Shown piece after piece: positions 1 through 12,060 of a DNA stretch of 64,000 bases. The DNA comes from Erodium maritimum. Taxonomy: Eukaryota > Streptophyta > Magnoliopsida > Geraniales > Geraniaceae. The stretch covers positions 45,006,557 through 45,070,556 of the forward strand of contig OY997594.1 in NCBI GenBank assembly GCA_963921825.1, written 5' to 3'. How positions within the stretch are numbered: the stretch's first letter is position 1; each line of letters opens with the position of its first letter. Below the pieces are notes generated by a model that did no database searches, was not told where the DNA came from, and saw only the letters and a list, made by a program, of their open reading frames with translations. A program made the position numbers and the translations under genes.

Positions 1-2844
1 CACAAACTCTGGAGCAAATTTAGATCGTTGAGGAGAGATTTGAATCAATGGAATCATTTGGTGTTTGGAAACGTGGAGTTCGAAATCAAAGCCACAACCA
101 TAGAGATTTCGGATCTAGACGAGTTGTTGTCATCCAGGCAGCTTACTCCTCAAGAGGTCACAACCCGATCACATCTTCAAGCCACTCTCATTAAGCTGGT
201 TAAACTCCACACAAAGCTATGGTGTCAGAAATCTAAAGCTTTATGGTTATCGGCAGGTGATCTAAATTCGAAGTATTTTCAGAATTTTGCTAATCGAAGG
301 GGCTTCGTAAACAACATCAATTCCATTTCTCATGATGGTGAAGTTATCTCTGATCCAGCTCGGATCAAATCTCTAGCAGCTGCCTTCTTTGCTGACCAAT
401 TCACAAATAGGTTGTCGAAGCACTTAAGCCTTCCCCAACTTTCTTTCAAGTCAATCTCTTCTGAGTCTGCTACTCTAATCGAGGCCCCCTTCGACGAAGA
501 AGCCGTTCTTGATTGCATTTTCAGCTTAAATGGGGATAAAGCTCAAGGCCCCGACGACTTCTCGCTCAAATTTTATCAGAAAGCTTGGCATATCATCAGG
601 ATCGAGGTTATGAACTTCTTTGATGAATTTCATCAAACAGGAAAACTTGGCAAGGGTTTCAGCTCCTCCTTTATAACTCTTCTACCCAAGATCCCTTCGT
701 CTGCAAATTTCAGTCACTATCGCCCCATCAGTCTCCTATCTGCTCCATACAAGATTCTCTCAAAGCTGCTTGCGTCGAGGCTTAAACCTCTCGTCCCCAA
801 TCTGATAAGCGACTACCAATCAGCCTTTTCCAAGGGTAGGCAACTCATTGATTCAGTTCTAGTTGCGAGCGAAATCATTTGGTTCGCCAAAACCAAAAAA
901 ATCAAGTTGATTCTGCTAAAGCTCGATTTCGCTAAAGCCTTCGACCGTCTCAATTGGTATTATCTGCAGCGAGTCCTTTGCCGTATGGGTTTCGGGCCCA
1001 AGTGGAGAAAATGGATGAGTTCGTGTCTGAAAGCACATGCCTCGGTTCTCATTAACGGCTCACCCTCGGCTGAATTCTCCTCCTCCTGTGGGGTTAAGCA
1101 AGGTTGCTCCATCTCACCTTTCTTATTCTTACTGGCTGCCGAAGGCCTCCATCTACTATTAGAGGAAAGTGAATCATTGGGAGTGATCAAAGGGGTCTCC
1201 CTCCAAAATTTTCCATCTTCCATAACACATCTTCAATACGTTGATAATACCCTGCTCTTCCTCGAAGCTGACCCACAGGTTCTCACCAATCTCAAAGCTT
1301 TGCTGGTTGCTTTTCATCTCGCCTCTGGTTTAGAGATCAATTTCTCTAAATCGCACTTGACTCTGCTAAATCTAAATGGTTCATCGTTGGAAGCTGATTC
1401 CCTAGCCTCCCTCCTTGGATGCTCCACTGGCGCCCTTCCCTTCAACTACCTCGGCTTCGCTTTAGGAGCTAATGCTAGACTTGCTGCAACTTGGGGTTCG
1501 GTTATAGCAAAGTTCCAGTCAGCCTCAGACCTTTGGCAAACCAAGCATCTATCATTTGGAGGGCGTCACACTCTAATCCGTTCCAATTTAAGCTGAATCC
1601 CGGTCTTTCATATGTCCCTTTATAGAGCTCCAGCCAAGGTAATCAAGAAGCTTGAAGCCATTGAGAGGTCTTTCTTGTGGGGAACCAAGTCCAACTCTCG
1701 AACTTTTTCCAAAGTGAATTGGAACCAAGTCCAAAAGCCAAAATCTCATGGGGGTCTTGCAATCCGTAATCTCTCGGACTTCAACCTATCTCTTCTATCC
1801 AAATGGCTTTGGTGATTTGCTGAGGAAGATTCCCCATTTGGAAAGGAGTCCTCTGTGCAATCTATAACTGGCCTTCTCAATCGTGGGACCTCTCTTCTTT
1901 GCCAGCGCCTCGTTGTTCTGCTAATATCTCGGGCATTCTTAGCCTCTTCGAGGACTCCAGGATCGCCATCCTTTTCGGTCCTGATGGAATTAGGTGGGCT
2001 TTGGGCTCTGGTGATAGAATTGCATTCTGGAACGATTGCTGGGCCGGTTCCGAGCCCTTCGCCTCCCTCTATCCACGGTTATATCTTCTCGCCTCCAACA
2101 AAGAGGCGCGAGTTAGTGACTATTGGTCGAACTCTTCCTGGAACCCTGTTTTCAGACGTGATTTGTTGGTTGATGAAAGTGATCTCTCCGATCTCCTCCT
2201 GCAACATCTTGCCCTTTTCAGACCTTCGGATGCTCATGATTCGGCGAGATGGGTTCACAATTCCAAGGATTTTTCGGTAAAGTAGGTGTATTCCCATATC
2301 AAGTCGAACGTAGTTGGCTACAAACTTCACTGGTGCTCAATCCTTTGGAACGCCAAGCTCCCTCCTAAAATCACACTTTTTGGTTGGCTTGTGGCCTTGG
2401 GGGCGATCCCTTCGAAATCCTTCCTTGAAGATAGAGGCGTTCCCATCCCTCTCTCATCGGCTTTCTGTTGCTTCTGTAGTTTCCATTTTGCGGACGCTTC
2501 TCATCTTCTCCTGGCCTGCCCCAGATCGGCGTCAATCTAGTATTCTATCTTAGACTGGTGGCAAATCTCTAGCTGCCTCCCTTCGTCTCCTCTGGATCTG
2601 ATTTTCCAATGGCAATGGCTTGCTCCCCGTGGCCTTGCAGGAATATTTTGGAAGAAGATCTTATTTATCAGTTTCTGGTTCATCTGGCTCTCCCGCCGCT
2701 GTTTTTTCTGATACCTCGGAACCAGCTGAGTTAGTGGTGCTTCGAATCAAACTCTACACCTTCTCGTTGCTTAGCCTAAATCTCACTATGGGCAAAGCTC
2801 TTGATATTCATCTGTGGAAATCTTCTCCCTTGAGCTATTTCTAG
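1..2844 (+). pseudogene. LINE ORF2 pseudogene (reverse transcriptase and zf-RVT region)
   Basis: The reading frame is open to base 1596 and holds an RVT_1 domain: LLPKIPSSANFSHYRPISLL, then the motif A region LKLDFAKAFDRLNW, then the motif C region. Motif C reads YVDN where L1 enzymes have (F/Y)ADD, so the second catalytic aspartate is asparagine. The same frame is stopped at 1594-1596 and 1813-1815 and shifts near 1835. It resumes at 1899-2285, is stopped again at 2283-2285, and continues at 2286-2540 with the cysteine-rich zf-RVT-like part (FCCFCSFHFADASHLLLACP). The first stops look like single-base changes. The real start of the protein is outside the window; positions before 28 read in the same frame. 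Confidence 0.88.
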
Positions 2845-2929
2845 CTACTTTGTCACGCTTGTTCCTTCTCTTTATGTACCTTTTGGTTTCCTTTAATAAA
2901 ATCGTTTTTTTTTGCTGATAAAAAAAAAA
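1..2929 (+). mobile_element. L1-type LINE, 5' end outside window
   Basis: A non-LTR retrotransposon copy read on the + strand. The order is reverse transcriptase, a linker, then a zf-RVT-like C-terminal region, followed by a short 3' UTR with a TTTAATAAAATC signal and an A-tract at 2920-2929. This order and the terminal A-tract are typical of plant L1 LINEs. The left part (ORF1 and endonuclease) lies before base 1 or is missing. I found no target-site duplication because the left end is not visible. Many stops and frameshifts show that it is an old, inactive copy. Confidence 0.9.
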
Positions 2930-3171
2930 CAAGTTCAAAACCTCCAGAAACTTATCCCGGCGAGTGAGACTTCAGTGGTGGTTGGACGGGGCTGAAATTT
3001 CAGATGTATGTTGCCTGGAACCTCCTCTATCTTATGGAACGGGAGGTGAGAAACAAAACACGTCGAAAGACACCAAAATGCACACTTGGGCAGTGTAACT
3101 TTGTGCACACCGGGGCACAAATAAAGGCTCGCTCCAGCCACTCCTTAAACTCTCATAGCTGATAACCACAA

Positions 3172-3182
3172 CTCTGATACCA
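3172..3182 (-). other. Possible tRNA-Met primer-binding site of a lost LTR element
   Basis: Read on the minus strand this is TGGTATCAGAG, the usual plant initiator-Met primer site, directly preceded by ...TCTACA, which would be the end of an LTR extending to higher coordinates from 3183. No gag follows on the minus strand and no second LTR was found, so this may be a relic or a chance match. Confidence 0.35.
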
Positions 3183-3656
3183 TGTAGAAATGAGAAATAT
3201 CTCTCATTCAACTTGATTATATTATACACAAGGAACTAATATATATACACAAGTATTGGAACTCTTCAACTACTCCATTAATGAAGAGATCATTAATGGT
3301 GACTTCTCAACTCCTCAATACTAATTACATGATGGAATGACATGGGGCGGTAATTGAACATGAAGTATATACTTGCCTCATCCCTATTTCTAAGTGAAAT
3401 CATATCTGCTTCTACAAAAAACCATGCTTCTAAGGTACATATGTACCATTGTAAAACTTCATATGCTAGCCCCTCTTGTCTATAGAAAAAGGTATTCATA
3501 TCAGCAACTCAAGATCATAAGCCAAAGAGAATGAAATACTTGAGTAAATGCAAAATTATTTCACTTCACATACCTTAATATGGATGCCTATCCAACACGG
3601 CTAAAATTTCTTGAAGAATAGAAAGTGGGAACCTTAAAAAGTGACCTAAAATCATT

Positions 3657-3707
3657 CAAAGTTCCAAAACACTCCATTGCACCAAGACTGAAAAATAGCA
3701 TATGATT
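3657..3707 (+). repeat. 51-bp direct repeat, copy 1
   Basis: It begins CAAAGTTCCAAAACAC and ends ATATGATT. It matches 4353-4403 with about five differences. The copies lie 696 bp apart in the same orientation, one beside the start of the second LINE. Confidence 0.7.
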
Positions 3708-4352
3708 AATCTGATAAGTAAAGACAAACAAATATTAAAACCAACACTTCCTTTTACACTCTTTACATTCTTTAATGATATCTAGAAGGTATATAAAGAA
3801 ATTATGTGCAAACAAAAAGCAAACCAGGACATAAAATGGAAACATCCACATCAACACCTATATACTTTTGTCCTTTTATTCGATCTGTCATGACTAAAAC
3901 CAAGAAGGAATTTTTTTCCAAATAATTCAAAATTTAGATGCAAACAGAGTGCATATATTGAAATCCAATAACAAACCAATTACCAAGGCCTGACCATCAT
4001 TAGCAGAAGACATTTTTTTTGGGACCCCAAATCATCCTCTAAATTAAGATAGACATCAAAACCAAAATGCCTGGTGAGAACATAAAACCAAATAGATCGA
4101 ATAATGACTAATCATACTTTACCTTCAGAAGTAGACAGAAGCAGAATGATTCTACAAATACATCTTCAACAACCCTACTTCTTCCACATCTACAACCGAA
4201 TATCATGGTACAAAAAGGGGTCGTTTAGAGTTATCATAAGAAAAGTCTCAAGTTGGAGCATTCACAAATATGTGCAAGGAGACAGTTGATCCCTGAGTGG
4301 GATTACTCCAAGCTCACAGAACAAAATTAACATTATCCCTTAATCCAATGCA

Positions 4353-4403
4353 CAAAGTTCCAAAACACCCCATAGCACCAAGACTAAAAAATAGTATATG
4401 ATT
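4353..4403 (+). repeat. 51-bp direct repeat, copy 2
   Basis: Second copy of the repeat at 3657-3707. It ends where LINE-like sequence begins, so the pair could be a long target-site duplication or part of an older dispersed repeat. Confidence 0.6.
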
Positions 4404-4741
4404 TGATTCAGTAGACTCTATTGCGCTGGGGAAGGATGATCTGATGCAGCTAAGTTGATTCAAATTTCAAAAGGCTGAGGGGATTTGGTTGTTGAGGATA
4501 AGTTGCCTGCAACTCAAAACTCGGGCGTCAAATATACATCCTTTTTTGAATCTCCATCTAATCCGGAAAAGAATGTGAATCCAATTGCTACGATTGAGCC
4601 CCCTACAAATCTATACGCGGACGTCCCTATAAAAAGCTATTAGATGATCCTCATTTGATATCGGAAGGGGAGGAGTGGGTTGAAGATTATGGGGACCAAG
4701 GAAGCGTAGATGGGGCTGCTGCCATTGTTGCAATTTCAAAC

Positions 4742-5722
4742 TGAAATATGAGAGGACTCAATTCCTCTCAGAAGAAACGTTGTCTAAGAGACGTGATCAT
4801 GAAGGTAAAACCGATATTCAAAATGTTACACGAAGTAAAATTAGTTTCAATTGTTTATGACTATCTTCGTTCTATTGGCTTACGCGGAGGGTGGAGTTTC
4901 TCATTAATTTCTGCAATTACAAGTGCTGGAGGAGTATTAAGTTTATGGCAAGATGTTTCTTTCACTATAAGTAATGTTGAAGTGCATAATATTTCGCTGT
5001 GTTTGACTGGTTGTTTTCTCCCGCGAAACTTGCAGGTGTCTTTTTTTAACATTTATGCTCCAAGTTCTGTGGCTGGAAGGATGGATCTTTGGAACGAATT
5101 GGAACTTGTTGCCCCTCGTTTATCCGAGTTTGCCTTATGGGCCAGGGATTTTAATGTTGTTCTCTTGCCCGCTGAACGTCGCAACTGTAGTTTTAATAGG
5201 CCTGATAGCAGTTCTTTTGCCTCGTTCGTCTCCAATTTGGGATTGCTAGACTTACCGTTGTCAGGTTCTTTATATACTTGGTATTGTGGCACAACATCTT
5301 CTCGAATTGATCGTTGTATGGTATCTGATGATTTTCTTAGTAATTTCGGGCCTTTGATTCAATTTAGTTCACCGAGACTATTATCAGATCATCGTTCATT
5401 ATTGGTTTCTGTGGAGCAAGCAAATTGGGGTCCTCGTCCCTTACAATTCTTGAATGTGTGGTTAAAACATGAAACTTTCCTGCTTATTGTACACAGGTTA
5501 TGGGATTCCTACCCATCTTGTGCTTATGCTAGTTTCTTTTTATGCAATAAATTCAAGGCTTTACGTCATGATTTACAAACTTGGATCATTGAGGTGTTTG
5601 GTAATGCTGAGGAGAAAGTTAGATTATTGATTACTGAGATTACTAACATTGATTTGTCACAGGAATCTGGGATCTATCTGAAACTGAAATTTCTCATAGG
5701 TCTTGGTTGCGTGCTACCTTGA
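4742..5722 (+). pseudogene. LINE endonuclease domain (AP-endonuclease-like), decayed
   Basis: Endonuclease/exonuclease/phosphatase fold that nicks target DNA in L1 retrotransposition. The start motif reads stop-N-M-R-G-L-N, where LINEs normally have W-N-(V/C)-R-G-L-N, so the tryptophan codon looks changed to TGA at 4742-4744. The catalytic glutamate region is kept (LHEVKL), the NIYAPS strand is kept, the usual GDFN is RDFN, and the final SDH motif is kept (LLSDHRSLLV). After the domain the frame continues to 5722 and stops. The apparent ATG at 4748 is only the methionine after the broken codon. Confidence 0.85.
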
Positions 5723-5729
5723 TCCTATA

Positions 5730-8345
5730 TCAAACAATAGTGGCAAAGATTTGGAGAAAAAGGTCCTGCCTTTATTGGTTTGGCAATGGAGACAGTTGAG
5801 TGAGATATTATCACAAAATAGCTAATTTTACAGCAATGCGAAATAGATTATCAAGCCTGAGAACTAGTCAAGGCATCATTTCAGACCCTGGCGAAATAAA
5901 GGAGGCGGCAGCGCCTTATTTTAAGGGACCGTATTCATATTCCCTCGTGAAACCTTTTTCTTTAGAGGAAATTGAATCTATTGTTAATGCTTGTGCGGGG
6001 AGAGAAATCCCCTAGGCCAGACGGGTTCACATTAAAATTTTACTCGGTTGCTTGGGACTTTACAAAGCAAGATGTGTTGAGATTTTTTAATGAGTTTTAT
6101 GATTCATGTTTATTGGGAAAGGGAATAACTCTATTTTTTTAACTTTGATCCCGAAGCATACTCAGGTAGAGTGTTTGAATTATTTTAGACCTATTAGTTT
6201 GATTACTAATCCTTATAAGATTTTGGAAAAAGCTTTTTCTAACCGTCTTAAAGGGGTAATTAGTGATCTGATTAGTGATAATCAAAGTGGCTTTGTTGTG
6301 GGTAGGCAACTGGTGGATGGTGTGTTAATTGCCTCGGAGGTCATACATTATGTTAAACGGGCTAAAGTTGAATCTGTTTTGTTAAAACTATACTTTGAGA
6401 AAGCTTACGATATGATTCAATGTGATTATTTGGATGAGGTACTAATCCAGATGAATTTTTGTGATCGGTGGAAGAGATGGATGCGCATTTATTTTCATGC
6501 TTACTTGTTTGTTTTGATTAATGATGTACCTACTGGAGATTTTTCAATGTTGAACGGGATTCGGCAGGGGGGCCTTATGTCTCTCTTTTTTTCTTCTCAC
6601 AGCAGAGGGTCTTCATTTATTCTTTGAAGCTGGTAAAACTGTTGGTTTATATCAGGGTATTGGTATTCTTCGTCCATGATTTTCTATTTCTCACTTACAA
6701 TTATCTGACGATACTTTATTGTTATTGTGTTGTAACTTGGTGTACCTGGTTAATGTTAAAAGAACCTTGTTTGAATTTCGATCCACTTCAGGGCTCAAGG
6801 TCAATTTTAACAAATCTAAAACTGTTTTGTTGAATGTGGACTGTTTTACATTGGGAGATGTCAGGGTAGTTGTGGTGTTATTAATCTACCCATGACTTAT
6901 TTGGGCTTCTCTCTAGGGCTTCCCTAAAGAGGTTATCTACCTGGGAACCAGTTTTGTGCAGGTATAAGTCTGCTTTAGTGATGTAGCATGCTAAGTATCT
7001 ATCTATGGATGGGAGAATCACCCTAATCCATTCTACTTTATCGGGTTTTCCGTTATTCTATATGTCACTGTTAAAGGCACCTAAAGGTGTTATCAAGGCC
7101 TTGGAAGCTATGCAGAAGAAGTTCTTGTGGCGCAATGGGGGTGATGGTAGAGCTTTGAACAAGGTTAAGTGATCGGTTGTTTGTACAACGTAGAGTTTGG
7201 GTGGCCTTGGTTTGAGAAGGTTGGAGGAAATGAATATGGCTCTTCTGGCCAAGTGGTGGTGGCGTTTTGCCACATCTACTAGTTCTTTGTGGAAAGAGTT
7301 GATCTGTATCAAAATGAGGTAGTCAGTTGAGGATTGGGATCTTACTCGATTGGATAGGACCGATAATTTTTATTTGTGCAATAATATTATTTGTGCAATA
7401 ATATTATTAGTCTCGATTGGAAAGAGTTTGTTTGGAAACCAAGGGACTAGATGGAAGGTTGGTCGTGGAGCTCGTGTGTTCTCTTGGGATGATCTTTGGA
7501 TAGGGGAGGCGTCACTCCGAGAGAGCTTTCCAGCAAATTTGTCTTTGGTCATTAATAGGCAATGAAAAGTGGCTGATTTTTGGAATGGTGCGGGGTGGTC
7601 GGTGGAGTTCAGATGGGTGGGTCGGGATTGAGATAGTCCCACGATTGAGGCTTTTGAGGAGATCCTGTCTCAACATTTTCTTTCATCAGATTTGGATGAC
7701 TTTTTGATTTGGAGGAAGCATCGATCGGGTTTCTCCGTTTCCATTTCATATTCTTTGCTTATGGAAGAGGAGAATGTGTTCCCACAGCCGTGGGCTTTGA
7801 TGTTGTGGGTTAGTGGTATACCGTCCAATCATCGTGTCCTTGCTTGGTTGGAAACGTAGAGAGCTCTCCCTATTGTGATCTTTCTTGAAGCTCGTGGTTT
7901 ACCTTTGACTATTAATCAAATGTTTTGTTGTTTGTGTAAAACAGGCATGGAAGCATCTGATCATTTAATGCTTTATTGTGAGGTCTCTTGGTGGATTTGG
8001 GGTTTGGTGGCCTCTTGGTGGGGAGTTGTGTGGGTGATACCTCGAACGTTTGGTGAAGCCATCTGTTTTTGGGAAGTTATAGGATTTAATCATTGGTGGA
8101 AGGCGTGGATTAGAGTATGTTACTTGGTTGCGTGTCATATCTGGCTTCTTCATAATGGTGTGGTGTTCAATGCGGTGATGGATTGCTATGATGTTGTATT
8201 TGTTAAAATACAGAATCATTCGTTTTGTACATTGTGGAAAGCTCATTCTCTGAGAGCTTTTGTTACTTATGGTGATCGACAACACCGTCCCGGGTGGTGC
8301 ATTCGATCTAAGAAGCGGGGAAGGAGGGCGGCGTTTCGAGGGTGA
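5730..8345 (+). pseudogene. LINE reverse transcriptase and zf-RVT region, decayed
   Basis: Pieces in several frames together cover the polymerase. 5800-6015 is the pre-RT segment (YYHKIANFTAMRNRL). 6106-6627 carries fingers and palm (YFRPISLITNPYKILEKAF). Motif A reads LKLYFEKAYD, so the catalytic aspartate of LKLDFEKAYD is tyrosine. Motif C near 6700 reads LQLSDDTLLL, keeping both aspartates. Thumb and linker pieces run to about 7640, and 7875-8345 is the zf-RVT-like tail with the CCLCKTG...DHLMLYC cysteine/histidine pattern. At least four frameshifts and several stops make it non-functional. Confidence 0.85.
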
Positions 8346-8762
8346 TGTTATTTATAACTGTTTTGGTCTTTTGGTCCGATGAGTGCATGTTCAAGAGTTA
8401 GTCCAGGTAGTGCCTGTTCCCATCAGGATCTGATGAGTACTATCCGAGGAAACCAATGGGGCCGATCTGCTTGGAGAGTGGAGGGGCACGAATTAGTTTT
8501 TCTTTTGGCACCAGAGGATTCACCTAATTCACCTCGAGATACCGTTCACCGATTCGGGTGGGACGCATGGTTTTTGGTCTCTTGGGTCACTGTTCATCGG
8601 CTTGTTTCGTTTTGTTGTTTTTGGTTTGCTCTTTTTCGGGGTTTGTTCCCGCAACTTTAGATGAGAACTTTTTGTTATGTTTTTGTTCTGGATTGATCCC
8701 CTCCTTGGATCTTTTATTTATTTATTATTTTATATAATACACTTTTATGAGCTTATCTAAAA

Positions 8763-8778
8763 GGGGGGGGGGGGGGGG
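8763..8778 (+). repeat. G run of 16
   Basis: Uninterrupted G homopolymer at the 3' edge of the LINE. Two longer or similar runs lie within the next 1.5 kb. Confidence 0.9.
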
Positions 8779-9904
8779 TTTGAAGCAGTCTCGTTTATAC
8801 ACAAAGATATCCATATTTGATTTCCAATATATGGATGATATGATTTGAAATCAATCATCCCGCTTGCTACCTCTAAATCTCGAGTTTGCATCCCTGAAGG
8901 TTGTACATCACAGTGGTAGAGAATACTAGGGTGGTGCGATTGAGTTCTTGCCACACTACTCTTGAGTCTTGATAGAGCAGTTCTCTGAGAATGCAATAGG
9001 GGAGACCTATGAGGTCGAGTAGCTGCATCCTAATCCTCGTTTGGTCTCATCCCGAGTATTTATGTGGATCCCGGTGACGCTGCTTTACAGCCTACACCTG
9101 ATCCAGTGGTATTTGGAAGACCACACATACCTAGGAAAATAGTGGTCGCTGAGAGAAATGGGGAGGGCCAACAACTCAATGGGGCAAGTGAGACCATCAG
9201 AAAATAGAGAGAAAGGGTGTTTTCTGCCGCCAGCATAGGGAAGAAAAACAAAAATGGTATTTTACGTAAATAAAAGCCCTAATTTACGAGACAAAAAACA
9301 AAAGAGAGTTTTTTTAATGCTAATATTGTTTAATCACTTTTTTAGTAAAAGGGTATGTATTAATTTAAGCAAATCAAATGATTCAACCACGATAGTCAAG
9401 GGATAAAGCTGATACAAGCTAAGGAGGCGGTCGGGATCCCCATTTTTGGAAATAAAGAGGTGACCCAGCACACTTGGCTGAAAGTAAACAAATTATACGC
9501 AAACAGGTAAAGAACTGTGGAAACTGAAGATACGCTCAAAAATACGAGACACAAGGACTAACTTCCCAGGAGGAAGGTTGCCTTAGGTCGTAGGGGCATA
9601 TTGACTATCACCCCAAGGTACATAACCCCTCCAAAGAGGGCCACGAAAGAGTCGGGAGGTAGATTGGACCAGCCTCCCGGCCGGCCTAGAGCCTATCATA
9701 ATTCATAATTCTCGATGAGGCTGCTTACCAGCCTTCGTCGACATACTGGGGGGGGGGGGGGCATGTTATCCGTCCAATACATTCTGATCAATGCCCATTA
9801 GGAAAAAAAAAACTATCTTCCTTGCGCTAGCCGTTGCCTAATTTGGACGAATTCTTTTCTTTCTGGCAAGGGCTTTAATCATCTTTGACTTTCTTTTCCG
9901 TCAC
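8779..9904. other. Unassigned intergenic DNA
   Basis: No gene, RNA gene or element could be supported. Short ORFs on both strands have no recognisable domain. A 14-base G run lies at 9748-9761. Confidence 0.5.
9748..9761 (+). repeat. G run of 14
   Basis: Uninterrupted G homopolymer following GACATACT. Confidence 0.9.
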
Positions 9905-11444
9905 TTGATCGGTTGTTTCTTTTGTAGTTCGATCTTCAACTTGTTCTCCTTTGGACCATCTTCTTCATCTGATCCAAACCAGCAAAGATCTCGTTCTGGA
10001 GTATATGTTGGACATGGTGAAATTAGGGCGTCTCAGGCTGGTTCTAAGACGACTTCCCATGTAGTTATGGCCCCCCACCTTCATTGGGTACCTTGTCTTC
10101 ACAAGCGGTGATGGATAGGTGTGCCATTAGGTTAGGCAAGATTGTGGGGTGAGTGGTCAGCGGGGGTAGGGGAGATATTACCGATCCCTTCCCGTGTTTC
10201 ATATCCTTTAACATTACCTCTGGTGTGGGGGGGGGGGGGGGGGGGGGTCAATTCTCTAATCATTGGGAAAGATTGTGAAGTGGACTTCAACGAGCTCCCA
10301 TGTCGGAGCAATTTCTTTTCGTTCATTGGTGGTAACCGGCTGGCATGGTTCTTGTTGCTTCTGAGAAACTATAACAAAATCAGAAAGAGGTGGATTAGCA
10401 TAGGTTCTTGTCGCGACAATAGGGGGTGGTTGTGGCGTGGCATCCTAATCCGTATGGAATATTCCTTCCTCTTAGAGCATCGGAGGAGCCCGTAACGACC
10501 CCCCCTCCCCTGTACCTTGTTGTTAGTTGATCCATGCCCAAGAGGACCGCCTGACAGTACTTGTTTAAGTGGCCAAGCCTGCCACACCAGTAACAAAAAT
10601 CTGATAACTTATCGTATTGAAGCTGGACTTTAAGTGGCTTTGCATTTGCATCGATTCGTAGGATGAGATGAAGGTGAAACTGTCGTGTAACGTCCAGTTC
10701 CATCCGGATCCAAAGTTATGCATTGCAGCCCCGTGGCTGGCTGGGTGCTTTAGAGTATTCGCTCGTCTGATTTCCACTTCCCTTCCCATATTGGAGACTA
10801 TGAAGGCTCTCGTATGAGAGTTTTTTTAGCCTCTACCATAATATCTTAAGCTCTCACCAATATACGGATGTATCAGAAGCTTAGGATTTTCGATTGGGTG
10901 TGTGGCGGCAATGGCGTAAGGAGTAGAACAGTGTTGTTTAAAGACCACAACTCCTTATCGCGAATGTCATCCATTTTTACTTTTGAGGGGAAATAGAAAG
11001 TCACGATTTTTTTCAATGGTTGGACCTTCAAGTCATCCACTTCCCAAGCATTTGCAATAACAATACAGAGCGAGGGAGGTCTTACTCTTTTATCTTCTAG
11101 GAGGCGGTCGACGAGAACGAATCGGTACTACGAGTCGTCATCCACCGGAACTAAGTTAATCGGGACCTCTATAATCTTATCGTAGTCATCAAAAATTCAT
11201 CCTTGTGGGGGTCCCTAATGAAAACTTCTGCCAACTTGGCCAGAATCGAGCCTATTCTTGTTTGAGATGGGAGTAGAGGTGATTGTGGCCTGGATAAGGA
11301 GGTGGAAGATCGGGGTGTGGACTTGGGTATTCCTCCATTAGATGTCCCCTGCATGTTTCTTAGGGAAGTCGGGGTTGTAGCGCAGATTGGAGGTAGTGGA
11401 CAGGGTTGCGATTGGTAGTGTTTTTTGGGTCGGGTAGAGCGGCG
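9905..11444 (-). pseudogene. LINE ORF1 pseudogene (DUF4283 plus CCHC knuckle), main part
   Basis: Read from 11444 downward. A basic, proline/serine-rich segment (RRSTRPKKHYQSQP) is followed by a DUF4283-like domain at about 11115-10870 (VGRLLEDKRV, then IANAWEVDDLKVQPL) and a zinc knuckle CYWCGRLGHLNKYC (C-X2-C-X4-H-X4-C) at 10595-10554. This order is the gag-like ORF1 of plant LINEs, an RNA-binding protein. Frameshifts and stops separate the parts, and a 21-base G run interrupts it at 10227-10247. ORF2 does not follow on the minus strand. The N-terminal part lies 38.6 kb away at 50034-50183, split off by the G1 insertion. Confidence 0.8.
10227..10247 (+). repeat. G run of 21
   Basis: Longest G homopolymer in the window, inside the LINE ORF1 pseudogene (C run on the coding strand). 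Confidence 0.9.
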
Positions 11445-11858
11445 TGTTACACCAGAGTTGTGTAATTGAGCGAATTGACTAACAATGGGCATAAAAGAGT
11501 GATTTTTTGGTAAACATTTCTCGGGAATCAAGTGACGGACTTTGATAAAATGTAGAACAAAAAAATGTAAACCTAATTACTATGAAATGCAAATGAACAA
11601 CCAAAATCATCGATGGCCACTATCTGGCAAGGACATCCTCTGATATAGGCATATAGCACGATCCTTCCTCCCAAATAGCTGACGGACATGGGACCGCAAG
11701 CTTACGTGCCGCCCATGCAATGTAGACAAGAACCTGAAGAAATCAGTGACACGTGATCACCACGTGTGGACAACATTTCCACCAAAACACACCATTTTAT
11801 CAAAAGGCAACGAAATTGAAGAAAAGTCAGATGCCTTAGCTCTTAAGGCATCGTGACA
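11445..11858 (-). repeat. G1 3' LTR
   Basis: 414 bp, matching 49628-50033 over its whole length with many substitutions and small indels. In the plus strand it starts TGTTACAC and ends CGTGACA. On the minus strand it is preceded by a purine-rich AGATGGAGACATT (11859-11871), a likely polypurine tract. Confidence 0.85.
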
Positions 11859-12060
11859 AATGTCTCCATCTTGAGGAAGGCTTGATCTCAAGCTAGAACT
11901 GAAGCCACTCATTCAGGGAACTGGTGGCTGATTGTTGCATCAGCTTCCCATGTTGCATCCTTGGGACCAGAACGGTCCCAATGGATGAGATACTGCATCA
12001 TTGAGGAATGATGATGCTTCACAACTCTGGTCTACAAAAATGCTACAAGAAGAAATTTGA
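11859..12060 (-). pseudogene. G1 integrase C-terminal end
   Basis: The minus strand reads QYLIHWDRSGPKDATWEAD then HQFPE and a stop. This is the chromodomain-like tail (YLVKW..LP.EEATWE) at the end of plant gypsy integrases, just before the polypurine tract and 3' LTR. The left edge abuts the truncated P element LTR at about 12061, so the rest of integrase is absent here. Confidence 0.75.

Larger units (their letters stand above)
2930..4405. other. Unassigned AT-rich DNA between two LINEs
   Basis: No convincing gene was found. Short ORFs are present on both strands but match no family I recognise and have no codon-like structure. The stretch holds a possible minus-strand retroelement primer site near 3172-3182 and a pair of 51-bp direct repeats, both listed separately. 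Confidence 0.5.
4406..8762 (+). mobile_element. Second L1-type LINE, nearly full ORF2, degenerate
   Basis: The order endonuclease (4742-5722), reverse transcriptase (5800-6900), linker and zf-RVT-like region (7860-8345), then a 3' UTR ending near 8762, is the standard plant L1 layout. The piece before 4742 keeps an acidic reading (EGEEWVEDYGDQG) leading into the endonuclease and could be the end of ORF1 or the ORF2 leader. A complete ORF1 is not present. No clean poly(A) tail remains; the element ends beside a run of 16 G. Its text differs clearly from the LINE at 1-2929, so it is a separate family. Confidence 0.88.

Noticed and set aside
7058..7312. Minus-strand ORF in the second LINE
   Set aside because: Antisense to the LINE linker region, whose sense frames match RT-linker sequence.
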